Shown: in pieces, positions 49,382 to 59,893 of the stretch
Layout of the letters: each line of letters opens with the position of its first letter
How positions within the stretch are numbered: the first letter of the stretch is position 1
From: Methanomicrobiales archaeon HGW-Methanomicrobiales-1
GTDB taxonomy: Archaea; Halobacteriota; Methanomicrobia; Methanomicrobiales; Methanospirillaceae
Reading direction: 5' to 3'
Length of the DNA: 64,000 nt
Assembly: GCA_002839675.1 (NCBI GenBank)
Contig: PGYM01000001.1
Coordinates: 300,683 to 364,682 of the forward strand
Position numbers and translations under genes: made by a program
Notes under the pieces: model-generated
Told to the model about the DNA's origin: nothing
Databases searched by the model: none
Seen by the model: the letters and a program-made list of their open reading frames with translations, nothing else

Positions 49382-50734
49382 ATGCCATTCTGTCCTGAAT
49401 GTGGAAAACCCGTAGCCCCGAAGGCAAAATTCTGCCGGAACTGCGGGGCATCCCAGCTGGATGATGCCCTCTCCGCTTCCGTCCCCGCACCCGTGGCAGC
49501 ACCCATAGCTCCCCTGGTCGCCGTCCCCCCACTGCCCCCGGTACCTGAAAACATTTCTCATCCTCCGGATACCTTTATTCCGCCCCCGGTTCCGGTTCGG
49601 CCGGTTGCCCCGCTGGTGTGCAGTTCGTGCGGTTCTCCCCTATCCCCATCAGAGAAGTTCTGCGGGATCTGTGGGGCAAGCGCCGGGCAGATCGTTCCGC
49701 CCGCACCCTCCCCATCAACCCCGGTATATATGGCTCCTTCTCCTCCGGCACCGGCAGCCCCGGTGTCCCCGGTTATAGGACAACCATCCGGGGTCCGGAC
49801 CTGCAAAGCCTGCGGGAACATAATCAAACCTGGCGATAAGTACTGCAGCAAATGCCTTGTCATTGTGCGGGACAACCCTCCACAGGTCACTGCCCCTCCC
49901 CCCTCCCCCGTACAACCTTCTCCCGAAGCGGCTTCTGGCTCCTACATCTGTGCCTCCTGCGGCAGTCCTGTCACCGGCACTGAAAAATTCTGTGGCATCT
50001 GTGGTGCACTTGTGGTAGCTGCCCGTGTTCCTGCAGCTGTGCCCCCACAACCCGTCCAGAAAACCTGTAGTGCCTGCGGAGCTCCTGTCAGTGACACCAC
50101 AAAATTCTGCGGGGTGTGTGGAGCCCCTGTTGGCGTTTCCTTTCGCCCCGCTGAAGTAGTCCCGCCCTTCCCGGTTCCAGCAGCTCCGACCGCTCCTGCG
50201 CCCGGTATGCCCGGTACTGAGGAGATGATCGGGGTGATCGGCAACACCCGGAAGATGAAGTTGTTTGGGGCTTCGTGGGATACCTATAATATTATTGTCA
50301 CCAGTCGTCGGATGATCCTGGCCCAGATGACCACTGCGATGGTAAATGCAGCTATCATGGAAGCCCAGCAGCAGGCAAAAGCCGAAGGCAAGGGATTTTT
50401 TGCCATTGCCAAAGACCAGATGGCGGCCTCTTTCCAGTTCCCCCTGCGATATGAGACAATGCCCCCCGAACAGGCCCTTGCAGAGACCCCGGGTAATTTT
50501 GCCCTGGAAAATGCCCGGATAACGGCCATCCACCTCAAGTTACAGGGCGGGGATTCCGATGATAACAGTGCCCGCGAATTCAGGATTATTATTGAGTCCA
50601 TGGACGGGAAATACGAATACGTGATCGCTGAGAACGAACGGTATGTCAATATTCTCAAGGCCGCCTATAGTGACCGGCTGCACATGCCGTTTGGATACTA
50701 CAATGTCGGCGGAGCACGGATCAAACTGTTCTGA
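49382..50734 (+). CDS. Multi zinc-ribbon protein with C-terminal PH-like domain
   Basis: A 450-residue protein with five zinc ribbons: FCPECGKPV...FCRNCGA, CSSCGSPLSP...FCGICGA, CKACGNIIKPG...YCSKC, CASCGSPVTG...FCGICGA and CSACGAPVSD...FCGVCGA. They are separated by Pro/Ala/Val-rich linkers. After the last ribbon a folded domain of about 160 residues (GNTRKMKLFGASWDTYNIIVTS ... RYVNILKAAYSDRLHMPFG) resembles bacterial PH-like domains. The ATG at 49382 follows a short alternative at 49373. It appears to be a single gene. The role is unknown; the layout suggests a scaffold binding several partners. Confidence 0.85.
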   Translation: MPFCPECGKPVAPKAKFCRNCGASQLDDALSASVPAPVAAPIAPLVAVPPLPPVPENISHPPDTFIPPPVPVRPVAPLVCSSCGSPLSPSEKFCGICGASAGQIVPPAPSPSTPVYMAPSPPAPAAPVSPVIGQPSGVRTCKACGNIIKPGDKYCSKCLVIVRDNPPQVTAPPPSPVQPSPEAASGSYICASCGSPVTGTEKFCGICGALVVAARVPAAVPPQPVQKTCSACGAPVSDTTKFCGVCGAPVGVSFRPAEVVPPFPVPAAPTAPAPGMPGTEEMIGVIGNTRKMKLFGASWDTYNIIVTSRRMILAQMTTAMVNAAIMEAQQQAKAEGKGFFAIAKDQMAASFQFPLRYETMPPEQALAETPGNFALENARITAIHLKLQGGDSDDNSAREFRIIIESMDGKYEYVIAENERYVNILKAAYSDRLHMPFGYYNVGGARIKLF

Positions 50735-50773
50735 TTCAAACACTCTTTTTAATCCCTGAAATCTGTTTAAAAA

Positions 50774-52033
50774 TCAGGGTCTTCTCTTCACCAGTGTCAA
50801 TAATAATCCGCCCATGGTTGCGATCATTGCAACCGCCGGAGTTAACGGAGATTTCGTGGGGGCGGGCAGTGTTGTCACCGGCACCGAAGTGACCTGTGTT
50901 ACGATAACGGTTGTTTCTGGTGTGGGTACGGATGGAGAATACGTGTATCGCGCTGAAGTCGGAATCACCGTTATTAGTTCAATGTTCTCCGGTTCGGGTG
51001 AAAGCGTGTACCCGTTGAGTGCATATTCATCGGCAACCACGATGCGCTTCCCGTCCGGGCTCACGGCGAGCGAACGGGAATGAATGATGGTATCCATCTG
51101 CTTTTTTGCCAGGAGTCTTCCCCCGTGGTCCAGCACGTACAGGTTCTGGTCAATTCCTGCTGCAACAATCACACTGGCATCCTGCGAGACTGCCACGGTA
51201 TTGACCCATTGTCCGGCAGGATACGACCAGTGGACCGTTCCGTACCGATCCATGGCCTGGACGCTGCCGTCCTGGTTGCCGATTACAATAACGGAACAGT
51301 CATACGAGCAGCCAATGCCGGTGATCGCATCACCGGTGATATCGTTCATCCAGTTGAGAACGCCGGTGTTCGTGTGCGAAGAGACTCGTTTTCCGCCGGA
51401 AGTGATGATAGTTGAACCATCGTATGAGAAGAGAATATCGGTATCAATAGTGCCATTTTTGGTATCCGACCAGACGGGATCAAGGGCCGGTGTCATGAAC
51501 TGCAGGCCGGTTTCCGTTGTTGCGACCACGAGTGTTCCTTTCGGCGAGATGGCAAGTTGTTTAACGAGCGAAGTCACGTTCCGTGCATAAAACTCGCCGT
51601 TCCTGTACCATGAATTGATATACCCGTTGTCATCGGCAGAGACGACAAGCGCACCGTCCGGGGAGATTGCCAGCGCCCGCACCGCGCCGCCCATGGAACG
51701 GGCCCATCGTTCCGTCCCGTCCTTATTGAGCATCACAAGCCTGGTTCCCAAACCATAGACTGTATAGTTGCCGTCTGCGCTCATTGCAGCGACACCCCCA
51801 TAGCGTCCTCCCCAGTGCTGCTCCCCGTCCCAGCTCCGGACATACATCTGGTTGCCACCGGCAAAGACTGTTGAACTATCTGAAGAGAACATCAGTCCCG
51901 AGAATGGCGAACCCTCTACAGAATTGCGCTCTTTCCAGTCGGGGCTGATACCTGCGGCCGCCATGGCCGTGTTTGCTAAACAGAAGATGAGAATTACCGC
52001 TGTTGCAAGAACAATACGCATTCCCGGTGACAT
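50774..52033 (-). CDS. Surface beta-propeller (PQQ/WD40-like repeat) protein
   Basis: A 419-residue exported protein with signal peptide (ATAVILIFCLANTAMAAA), at least six repeats of the form A-x-S-x-D-G-x-x-x-V-x-A (such as ALAISPDGALVVSADDNGYI and AVSQDASVIVAAGIDQNLYV) forming a beta-propeller, a Thr/Pro-rich stalk, and a C-terminal membrane helix ending LVKRRP. ATG 52033 was chosen as the start of the signal sequence. Such proteins are common on Methanomicrobiales surfaces; ligand unknown. Confidence 0.86.
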   Translation of the reverse strand: MSPGMRIVLATAVILIFCLANTAMAAAGISPDWKERNSVEGSPFSGLMFSSDSSTVFAGGNQMYVRSWDGEQHWGGRYGGVAAMSADGNYTVYGLGTRLVMLNKDGTERWARSMGGAVRALAISPDGALVVSADDNGYINSWYRNGEFYARNVTSLVKQLAISPKGTLVVATTETGLQFMTPALDPVWSDTKNGTIDTDILFSYDGSTIITSGGKRVSSHTNTGVLNWMNDITGDAITGIGCSYDCSVIVIGNQDGSVQAMDRYGTVHWSYPAGQWVNTVAVSQDASVIVAAGIDQNLYVLDHGGRLLAKKQMDTIIHSRSLAVSPDGKRIVVADEYALNGYTLSPEPENIELITVIPTSARYTYSPSVPTPETTVIVTQVTSVPVTTLPAPTKSPLTPAVAMIATMGGLLLTLVKRRP

Positions 52034-52119
52034 GAAGTATCCTACAAAAGGATGATTGTACAAGGTTATCTGGCTTGTGGATGAAAAAAGAGGTACCGGG
52101 TTTGCCGGTTTTGCCCGGA

Positions 52120-54900
52120 TTATTCAATAATAATCGCCGGCTTGAATGGCAATGCGGTTGCTGCCTTCAGGTGCACGCCGTCTTCGGCATCCGTGATATG
52201 GACCGGTACCCCGAACTCGTGTTCGAGGAATGCCTGTGCCGATTCGAATACGTCCCGTTCATTGATCGGGTCCTGAGCCAGCGGGGCAACAACCTGCGGG
52301 GGCAGGCGGTGGATGAGCGTGGTGCACTGCCGGGCTGCATCGGTGGCATCCTTGCCCCGCTTCTTCATGGAATCGTCCTTCATGATCTCCTTGATCACGG
52401 TGGTGCGATCCGATGACTTTGCGATCGTCCGGAAGATGTCGTGCTTCCATTCAGGGGCAAGGGCAATCGTGATCGACTTGGGCGTGATCTGGATCAGTTT
52501 CATGATCGATTCGATATCCTCGACGGTGCGGGAGAGGAGTTCTTCCGAGAGTTCGACCCGGGGGCTGACGAGGTTCTTGTCTGCAACCGGCCACTGGGCG
52601 AACGAGACGAGTCCTTCTCCTGCCAGTTCCTTCCACAGGTGCTCGCCCGTGAACGGGATGAACGGCGAAAGGAGCCGCACCCAGACGGAAGAGAGTGCGT
52701 GGAGTTCCCGGCTGCCATCGCAGTTCTCCGGTAACCTTCTGCGGTACCACTTCAGATCAGTCTCAATGCCAAAGTAGGCTTCCTGGAGGGCCTGACGGGT
52801 CTGGAAGTTGTTGAGCGCTTCGGTGGTCCGCTCGATATGCGACTGGAGACGGCTGATGAGCCACTTGTCGATATCGTGGGGTTCGCCGACGGCATTCTTC
52901 AGTTCCATGATCGTTGAGTAGAACCGCTCGATCTGCTTTTTGGTGGAGATGACGAGCTCGTTTCGCCAGTCAAAGTCCTGCCACGGCTCGGCGCTGCCCA
53001 TCAGGAACATCCTGACGGTATCGGCACCAAATTCGCTGACCGCATCTTCGAGCAGGAAGACGTTGCCTTTCGAGGAGGACATCTTGGCCCCGTTCAGCAG
53101 GCCCATGCCGAATACGACCATGCCCGCCGGGAGTTTGTCCTTCGGGAAGATCGAGACGTGGTGGAAGAGCTGGAACGTGAGGTGGTTGGAGATGAGGTCC
53201 TTTGCCGAGAACCGGTAATTGTACGGGTACCAGTAGAGGAACTCAGCCCGCATGGCATCGAGTTTCTTCTTCTCGGGCAGGTCATCGGATTTTTTGCCTA
53301 AGAAGATGTAGTCGAAGACTTCGGGCGTGAGTAACTTGGAATCGATCTCGCGGATCTTGTGGGCGATCGTGTAATACGCCATGTAGATCGTTGAATCCGA
53401 GAGCGGCTCGATCAACTGCGTGGTGTCCCACGGGAAGCGGGTGCCGAGTCCGACACGGCGGGTGCAGGCCCAGTCTTTGAGCCAGTCGACCGTGCGGTCG
53501 AACTCTGCCCGGACTTCGGGGGGCACGAGGGACATGTCGCCGAGGTGATCGCTGACCTGCTGCTTCCAGGCGGGGTCGCTGTATTTTAAGAACCACTGGT
53601 CGTGCAGGATCTTGACCATGACCTTGTTGCCGCACCGGCAGATGACGGGTCGCTGGTCGAACTCGTGCATGATGGCCGAGTCGTACTTCTCGATCATCAG
53701 GAGGCCGACTTCGTCCCGGGCAACCCGGACCGGCTTTCCGCCGTACTTCTCGAAGAGCTTGCCTTTCGAGAACTCTGCGGAGTAGATCTCCTGCGTGAGG
53801 GCATCCATCCGGCTGTCCATCTGGTTTGCTATGCCGGCTTTTTCTACCGCAAACTGGGCTGGGCACTCGCCGTAGCCTTCGACCTTGATGAGCGGGACCG
53901 GCTTGATCTGCGTGTACTTTCCTGCCTGCTGGAGGTCGCGGAGCGCAATGTAGTCAAACGGTGCATGGGCGGGAACGCTCATGACGAGACCGCTTGCCAT
54001 GTCGGGGTCCACAAACTCAGCGGGGAGGATGATGATCTCGCCGCAGAGCGGGTGGGAGACTTTCTTGTCGATGAGATCCTTACCGGGAATCTCTTCTTTT
54101 ATCTCGACCGTGTGGTCCTGCAACGCGAGTTTCTCGGCTGCCTCTTTCGATACGATCCAAGCCTTGCCGTCAACGAGCGCCTTGACGTAGGTGACCGTCG
54201 GGTTGGCCCAGAGGTTGGTGACCCCGTGGATGGTCTCGGGCCGGAGGGTGGCGGTGGGGATGAACGCATCGCCGAACCGGAACATGACCAGCGTGAACTT
54301 GACAACTTCTGCCTTGTCTCCTTCGAGCAGGTCATGGTCGCCGACCGGGTTGTCATCCACGGTACAGTACCGGACCGGGTGCACGCCCTTGATGACGTGG
54401 CCTGCTTCATAGAGATGCTTCCACTGCCACTCGATGAACTTGCTGTAGGTCGGGTCGACCGTGGTGAAGCGTCTTCGCCAGTCGATCGAGAGCCCGCAGG
54501 CTGTCATGACCCGCTGGTATTCGCCGGCAAAGTGCCGGACGATCGTTAACGGGTCGACGAACTCATCGAGCACGTTCTGCGGAACCTTGTAGAGATCGCG
54601 GTAGAGCCGGATGGTCTTTTCATCCTTGTTGGCGATCCGCTTTGAGATACCGATAACCGGTGCACCCGTAACGTGGAAGGCCATCGGGTAGAGTACCTGC
54701 CGGCCTTTCATACGCCAGTAGCGTGCGATCACGTCCGGCACGATGTATGTCCTGCCGTGACCTACGTGCATCGCACCGCTCGGGTACGGGTAGGCTACGT
54801 TTAAGTAGAATTTTTCCAGTTTCGAGGGATTGGATTCAAATGCATGGATCCACCGCTCGTGTGCTTCTTCTTCAAATCTGCCCAGATCAAATTCGCTCAC
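52120..54900 (-). CDS. leuS: Leucyl-tRNA synthetase
   Basis: A 926-residue class I synthetase of the archaeal/eukaryal type. The HIGH-type motif is HVGH at residues 45-48 ([16 protein letters not shown]) and the KMSKS-type motif is KMSSS at 606-610. The CP1 editing domain lies between ([17 protein letters not shown]). The C-terminal anticodon and extension domains are complete, so length is normal. It follows the PIN-ATPase gene by 21 bp on the same strand. Confidence 0.98.
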   Translation of the reverse strand: MSEFDLGRFEEEAHERWIHAFESNPSKLEKFYLNVAYPYPSGAMHVGHGRTYIVPDVIARYWRMKGRQVLYPMAFHVTGAPVIGISKRIANKDEKTIRLYRDLYKVPQNVLDEFVDPLTIVRHFAGEYQRVMTACGLSIDWRRRFTTVDPTYSKFIEWQWKHLYEAGHVIKGVHPVRYCTVDDNPVGDHDLLEGDKAEVVKFTLVMFRFGDAFIPTATLRPETIHGVTNLWANPTVTYVKALVDGKAWIVSKEAAEKLALQDHTVEIKEEIPGKDLIDKKVSHPLCGEIIILPAEFVDPDMASGLVMSVPAHAPFDYIALRDLQQAGKYTQIKPVPLIKVEGYGECPAQFAVEKAGIANQMDSRMDALTQEIYSAEFSKGKLFEKYGGKPVRVARDEVGLLMIEKYDSAIMHEFDQRPVICRCGNKVMVKILHDQWFLKYSDPAWKQQVSDHLGDMSLVPPEVRAEFDRTVDWLKDWACTRRVGLGTRFPWDTTQLIEPLSDSTIYMAYYTIAHKIREIDSKLLTPEVFDYIFLGKKSDDLPEKKKLDAMRAEFLYWYPYNYRFSAKDLISNHLTFQLFHHVSIFPKDKLPAGMVVFGMGLLNGAKMSSSKGNVFLLEDAVSEFGADTVRMFLMGSAEPWQDFDWRNELVISTKKQIERFYSTIMELKNAVGEPHDIDKWLISRLQSHIERTTEALNNFQTRQALQEAYFGIETDLKWYRRRLPENCDGSRELHALSSVWVRLLSPFIPFTGEHLWKELAGEGLVSFAQWPVADKNLVSPRVELSEELLSRTVEDIESIMKLIQITPKSITIALAPEWKHDIFRTIAKSSDRTTVIKEIMKDDSMKKRGKDATDAARQCTTLIHRLPPQVVAPLAQDPINERDVFESAQAFLEHEFGVPVHITDAEDGVHLKAATALPFKPAIIIE

Positions 54901-54921
54901 TTCATCACCTGTGTAAAAAAG

Positions 54922-56916
54922 TTATACCGGCCGCAGCTTGATGATCTCGCTGTTCTGGTAACGACGGATCATCTCCTGGGCAATGCTCGAGTTCTTGGCA
55001 AGGTGGATCTCGCCCTGTTCGTTTACGGTTGCGGTAAAGAGGTATTCCTTGCCGGCAAACACGTCGACGATCTTGCCGCTCTGTTCGGGCGCAATGATCG
55101 TCAGTTGTTTCTTGTCGGTCTGGATCTTCACACCGCCGCCGAGGTTCATCTCCTCATCGGCTTTCTGTGCCTGGCCCTGTATCTGCTGCCGGTCGAACTC
55201 GGAGCGGGGCTTGATGTCGATGCCGATGCCGATCTTGTTGACAATCGCCGAGATGTTCTTGCCGCCTTTTCCTATGGCTGCGGGGACATCCTTGTCATCA
55301 ATATAGACGATGGCCTTGGTGTCGCTGACCATCTGGACGTCGATGAAGCCTTCGGTGTAACGCCCGATCTCGCGCTGGATGTCTTTTTCTGTGAGTATCC
55401 AGCCGGGGTGTTCTTCATTCTCTTTTCTGGCCGACTCCGATTGCGGTGCAACCGGTGCAGGAGTACGGGTGAGCTGCGGTGCCGGCATGACCGGCTGGCC
55501 TACGTGCTGCACCTGCGGGGTTTTTCCTAATTGTGCCTGGACTGGTGATGGTGCGGGTGTTGCTGCACCTGCGATGACCGGCATGACGATGGTCTCGCCA
55601 TCGTACCGGAAGACATCGAGTATGAGCTGGCCAGTTTCGTTGTCGGTTACGGTTGTGACCGGGCGCATGTGCACTTCGCCTGCCATCCCGTTTGGCACCT
55701 TGATGGTGAAATCGACATCGTAGACTTTGCTGATGATGCCCTGTTTGACAAAGACGATCGTGTTGACAACCTGTGAGAGCACCGAGAAGTCTACGCGGTT
55801 GGAGAACCGCTGGATCGCATCCCGGACGCCGTTTGCGTGGATGACGCCGACCATGCCGAGACCGGCGAGCCGCATGTCGCCAAAGACATTGAAGTCCTCG
55901 TTCTTTCGCAGTTCATCGAAGATCACATAGTCGGGGCGGACGAGCAGGAGCACGTCAGCGGTGTTGGCCATGCTGCCTTCGAGTGCTGCGTACTGGGTGA
56001 TCTGGTCCGGGACCTGGAGTTCACGGGGAGCTTCCATGGTCTTGACCACGTAGCCGGAGTCGGACAGGAACGTGGCAACGCTCTGGGCGAGCGTGGTCTT
56101 TCCCGAGCCGGGCGAGCCTGCGATGATGAGCCCGCGTTTCTCGCCGGTGATCCGCTTCATGATCATGTCGGCCTTGGTGTAGTCCTTTAAGGTTACGTCC
56201 ACGATGGGCCGGACTGCGGTGATCTCCATGCCGTCTGAGAATGGCCGGCGGGCGATCGCGATCCGCATGGACCCGATCTGCACTACGGTGATGCCGCGTT
56301 TCTCGACTTCGATAAAGCCGTCAGGGTCACGCTTGGCCCGCTCCAAGATCTCCTGGGCCATGGCCCGGAGTTCGTACTCGGAAGTGGGCTGGTCGCGGAT
56401 CTTGACCAGTTTCATGTCGCTGATCGTGCCCTTCTTTGCGGTGGGAGCGATCCGCTCCTTGAGGTACACGGCAATGGTGTGCTCGTCAAAGAACTGGTCG
56501 ATGCCGAGCGGGCCGTAGTCACCGACCTGCGGTTTTAAGTAAATGACATCGAGGCCCTTTGCCCGGGCCACTTCCGCCTGCACGAAATCGCTGGTGATGA
56601 ACCGTGCCTTGTTCTCAATTGCGATACCCCGGATCATCGAGTCGATCTCGCCGCCGCTGGCAAGCTTGACCTGTTCGAGTGTCGGGCGGATACCGGAGAA
56701 TTTGAGTTCTATAATTTTTTCTTCGGCCATTTTGCACAGCGACTGCAGCTCGTTGAGGCCCGAGAATCCTATTTCGCGTCCGTTATTTGCCTGGGCTTCG
56801 AGTTCTGCAATCACTGCTTCCGGGACGATTATTGTTGCTCCCTTGTATTCACCGGCTTTTATCATTGAAGTTATGCGCCCGTCGATGAGGACGCTAGTAT
56901 CTGGTACCAGTATCAT
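54922..56916 (-). CDS. PIN-KH-ATPase protein (PINc/VapC family ATPase)
   Basis: A 664-residue archaeal protein combining an N-terminal PIN nuclease domain (LVPDTSVLIDGR with D6; D110), a KH-like or linking region, a PilT/VirB11-type ATPase (P-loop GSPGSGKT, residues 267-274; VIFDELRKNEDF; MVGVIHANGVRDAIQRF) and a C-terminal KH domain (VYIDDKDVPAAIGKGGKNI). The combination suggests an ATP-driven RNA nuclease or remodeller. The long Pro/Ala-rich segment (about residues 455-500) links ATPase and KH domains. Function not established. Confidence 0.93.
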   Translation of the reverse strand: MILVPDTSVLIDGRITSMIKAGEYKGATIIVPEAVIAELEAQANNGREIGFSGLNELQSLCKMAEEKIIELKFSGIRPTLEQVKLASGGEIDSMIRGIAIENKARFITSDFVQAEVARAKGLDVIYLKPQVGDYGPLGIDQFFDEHTIAVYLKERIAPTAKKGTISDMKLVKIRDQPTSEYELRAMAQEILERAKRDPDGFIEVEKRGITVVQIGSMRIAIARRPFSDGMEITAVRPIVDVTLKDYTKADMIMKRITGEKRGLIIAGSPGSGKTTLAQSVATFLSDSGYVVKTMEAPRELQVPDQITQYAALEGSMANTADVLLLVRPDYVIFDELRKNEDFNVFGDMRLAGLGMVGVIHANGVRDAIQRFSNRVDFSVLSQVVNTIVFVKQGIISKVYDVDFTIKVPNGMAGEVHMRPVTTVTDNETGQLILDVFRYDGETIVMPVIAGAATPAPSPVQAQLGKTPQVQHVGQPVMPAPQLTRTPAPVAPQSESARKENEEHPGWILTEKDIQREIGRYTEGFIDVQMVSDTKAIVYIDDKDVPAAIGKGGKNISAIVNKIGIGIDIKPRSEFDRQQIQGQAQKADEEMNLGGGVKIQTDKKQLTIIAPEQSGKIVDVFAGKEYLFTATVNEQGEIHLAKNSSIAQEMIRRYQNSEIIKLRPV

Positions 56917-57172
56917 AAAATGTATTCCTCGTATCGTCTATGGTATGTTCTTGTATGCTATGCTATTCTCTTGGATTTGTATACGGGATTTCCTGCGAGC
57001 GCTCGCCGTTTCCCGCCACCTGCTCGTGCGCCTTGCAAGCCGCACGCTCCGGTTATTCTGGATCAGCGACCAAAAGATCGTTGATACGATAGATATATTA
57101 CGGACAGGTTTATAAGGGGTTCGAAGCGGGGTGGTGTTTGTAGGTTCTGTTGATTTATTGTAAAAAAATACA

Positions 57173-57895
57173 TTATTTTACATCAATTTCAATTTCGGAA
57201 AATACAGAATTGAAATCTTCACAGGTTGGGTTTCTCTGAATGGGAATTCTTGGGAAAATATCCCTAGCAAGTCCAATAAGAAATATATCATAAAAAATGG
57301 GAAGCACAACTAAAAAGCCGACATATTGATCAAACGATAAAGGGATATGATTCACAATAACAAATGATACAAGTATTGTGTATGCAGACAGAATAATTCC
57401 CGATGCTATGTAATCTAAAAAATCATTATATCTATATCCAATTCTATGTCGATCAATTAGATTTTGAATAATAGCTACTTTGGTTTCCAAATTTTGATTA
57501 CGATAAATGGAATTTTCTTTTAATTTAACAGATTTTTCTAACGACGAAAATAGTGATAACTCTGGTTGAATATTCAACTTACTCTCGCATATTAAAATTT
57601 TTTTGTAAGATTTTGTAATATCATCATCTATGATATGAGCATAAAATCTCCAAAAAATTAGAGTTATAATCAATATGTGAATTGCAAGGATTATCACCCA
57701 AAATCTCGCCGGATCGGTTGAGGCAAAATATGCCGTTCCTAGGAATGAAATTAATCCGATGATTATTGCTGAAACAATTCCAACCGATTGATTATTGATA
57801 TTAACAAGTTGATTGCACCGTTCGTAAGAAATTTGTAACACTAATTTTGTATTTTCATTTTTATCGTTTTCAGTTTGATAAATTCCAGAACACAT
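57173..57895 (-). CDS. AT-rich hypothetical membrane protein (four helices)
   Basis: A 240-residue protein of no recognised family. It has paired hydrophobic helices near residues 38-57 and 66-85 and again near 165-185 and 191-210, with a soluble stretch between. The gene is far more AT-rich than the PIN-ATPase next door and looks foreign. AAGGATG six bases before the ATG supports the start. It directly borders a G/C-run hairpin array, as the AT-rich gene at 7037 borders another repeat array. Confidence 0.62.
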   Translation of the reverse strand: MCSGIYQTENDKNENTKLVLQISYERCNQLVNINNQSVGIVSAIIIGLISFLGTAYFASTDPARFWVIILAIHILIITLIFWRFYAHIIDDDITKSYKKILICESKLNIQPELSLFSSLEKSVKLKENSIYRNQNLETKVAIIQNLIDRHRIGYRYNDFLDYIASGIILSAYTILVSFVIVNHIPLSFDQYVGFLVVLPIFYDIFLIGLARDIFPRIPIQRNPTCEDFNSVFSEIEIDVK

Positions 57896-58040
57896 TATTC
57901 ATCCTTGTTACTTTCTTTCTAATTCTTTTGAATAATAAATATGATATATTGATAAAAATTAATTTGTCCTATCTTTCCGCCCCACCAGCATCTTTTCCGC
58001 ATTGTCACACCGGCTAATGACCTTCTCCAAAGTTTCGACT

Positions 58041-58600
58041 ACCCCCCTCTCCAAACCAAGAGGGAGGGACCCCCTCCCCCCCTGTCTTGCGCAAGACAGG
58101 CCCCCACCCCCCTCCGGCTGCACCTCCGCACCCACGGTTTCGTGTGGAGCCACGACTGAACGGCCCGCCCGGCACCAGAACCCGGAGGGGGGGTGGTACC
58201 CTGTCCAAAAAAAGAGAGGGGGATACCCACCCCCTTGTCAAAAAAATGAGGGGGGGTATACCACCCCCCTCTCCAAAATAAGAGGGGGGGACCCCCTCCC
58301 CCCCTGTCGTACGAAAGACAGGGTACCACCCCCCCTTTTGTGCATGGACCGGTGCGGTGGTTCGCGTGGAGGTTCAGACGGTAGAGGGCGGTTTTTGGTC
58401 GCGGTGCGGAAGGGGGGGACCCCCCCTCTCTTTGCCAAGACAGGGTACCACCCCCTCCCCCTCTCCAAAAAATGAGTGGGGGTATACCACCCCCCTGTCT
58501 AAAAAAAGAGGGGGGGATACCTGCCCTGCCTACCCCCCCTCCAACTTAAGAGAGGGGGTACCCCACCCCCCACTCATGCGGAAAAGTGGGGTACCCCCAA
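58041..58600. repeat. Array of G-run/C-run hairpins
   Basis: About 560 bp built from runs of 5-8 C and G joined by A-rich loops or GGTA(T)(A)CC palindromes, forming consecutive inverted repeats. Examples: CCCCCCTCT (58264-58272) pairs with AGAGGGGGG (58281-58289) across an 8-base loop; CCCTGTC (58302-58308) pairs with GACAGGG (58317-58323); CCTGTCTTGC with GCAAGACAGG (58081-58100) is a perfect palindrome. Recurrent GGTACC/GGTATACC cores lie at about 58195, 58257, 58323, 58444, 58482 and 58557. Open frames through the array are low-complexity and not treated as genes. Confidence 0.85.
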
Positions 58601-58678
58601 TTGTGCCGGCCCCCCGCTTTGCTCCGATGCGTATGCCCTCACGACAGGATTAAGTGGAAAAAGAACAAGCAATTCACT

Positions 58679-58999
58679 ATGGTATCGAATGTCTCGACCC
58701 TGTTAAGTTTCATCGTCGCACTGATCATTTCAACGGTAATAATTTACTATATTGCGAAGTTTTTTGGTGCAAAAGACAGTTTAACCACGGCAGTTCTTGC
58801 AGCCCTTATCGGCACTGCCGTTTACACGATCTTTTATTACGTGCTGGGCCAGGGCCTGCTGCCGGCATTCATCGCCGGAATCGTGTGGCTGCTGGCATTG
58901 CAGAAACTGTACACGATAGGCTGGCTCAGGGCGCTGGTCATTGCAGTTGTCATCTGGATCGTAACTTCCATTGTCGGGTGGTTCCTGCCGGTTCTGTAA
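58679..58999 (+). CDS. Small integral membrane protein, four helices
   Basis: A 106-residue almost wholly hydrophobic protein with four predicted helices (SFIVALIISTVIIYYI, TAVLAALIGTAVYTIFYYV, LPAFIAGIVWLLAL, ALVIAVVIWIVTSIVGWF). No family recognised. ATG 58679; a GTG at 58653 is an alternative. It is flanked on both sides by G/C-run repeat blocks (58041-58600 and 59022-59096). Confidence 0.68.
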   Translation: MVSNVSTLLSFIVALIISTVIIYYIAKFFGAKDSLTTAVLAALIGTAVYTIFYYVLGQGLLPAFIAGIVWLLALQKLYTIGWLRALVIAVVIWIVTSIVGWFLPVL

Positions 59000-59021
59000 A
59001 ATAACAGAGCACTATTCCGTA

Positions 59022-59096
59022 GGGGTGGCCCCCCACATGTGTTCCGAGGGGGGACCACTCACTCCCCCGGTCTTTACGCAAGAGTGGTACCCCCCC
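59022..59096. repeat. Second block of G-run/C-run repeats
   Basis: Directly after the small membrane gene, GGGGTGGCCCCCCACATGTG, GAGGGGGGACC, ACTCCCCCGG and AGTGGTACCCCCCC form inverted G/C runs of the same style as the array at 58041-58600, including a GGTACC core at about 59085. Confidence 0.7.
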
Positions 59097-59196
59097 TTTT
59101 TTTCAGCCAGCGTCCGGCTCATTTCAATTCAGGGAGTTGCCCCCGGCACCAAATCCCCGAGGGGATCATGGGTGTCTCTGGGAAATGGGTGAACCG

Positions 59197-59715
59197 TTAC
59201 GTATTCTTTGTTTTATCGAATAATTGCGCAGCCGGACACCCGATCTCCTTCTGCTTACAATACCTGCACGCCAGTTGTCCCCGCACAAGAGCATTTCCCA
59301 TAAATCCGAGGAGGAAGAGGGCAATGATGAGAATGAGGATGGTCCAGGAAAACCCCTGTAACAGGAGCAGGATTCCTGCGAGAACGGGGATGATGAACAC
59401 AAGAAAACCCGGGACAATATCTTTCCACGTGATCTTCATCCGGTTGAACTTATCCGGGCTGCCCTTCGAAAAAAACCGGGCGCTCAGCCGGCCCTTACCA
59501 AAGGCACAGGTTTTACCGTAATAATAACAGTCAATACAATGCCCGCTCAGCAGCCGGAATTCAAGAAAAAGGATGAATAGTACATAACCGATGACCCAGA
59601 TGAGGCCGAATTGATACAGGATCACTGCACCAATCACGTAAATCAGGAATGACAAAAGATTTGATCCGAATACGATTTTGGCTGGATAATTCTCATGGCA
59701 GCCCGGTTCCTGCAT
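59197..59715 (-). CDS. Cys-rich integral membrane protein
   Basis: A 172-residue protein with about four helices and two cysteine clusters facing the same side: SGHCIDCYYYGKTCAFGKG and LACRYCKQKEIGCPAA. These could hold metal or disulfides. The family is not recognised, but the paired Cys pattern with short loops is deliberate-looking. It starts at ATG 59715 and is a single gene. Confidence 0.7.
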   Translation of the reverse strand: MQEPGCHENYPAKIVFGSNLLSFLIYVIGAVILYQFGLIWVIGYVLFILFLEFRLLSGHCIDCYYYGKTCAFGKGRLSARFFSKGSPDKFNRMKITWKDIVPGFLVFIIPVLAGILLLLQGFSWTILILIIALFLLGFMGNALVRGQLACRYCKQKEIGCPAAQLFDKTKNT

Positions 59716-59893
59716 ACCGGAATAAACTCATTAAAACTATAATAAAAGTTCTAAATGCCGTCCGCATTGCAGCCGGTAACGTGTAAAAATTATCCGTACC
59801 TTCCCTGCCCTGCAGGAATGCCCCCATCACTTTCACCCTCCGCCAACCCCTCTTCTCATCTTACTCTGCCAGCCTTTAAGATCCCGGTGAACT

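Noticed and set aside
52120-54900. Frames on the plus strand inside leuS (for example 53602-54549)
   Set aside because: Antisense to conserved catalytic and editing domains of LeuRS; no independent support.
57990-58660. Glycine/proline-rich proteins in several frames
   Set aside because: All six frames give low-complexity sequence produced by the G and C runs; the inverted-repeat structure explains them better and no start with a ribosome binding site stands out.
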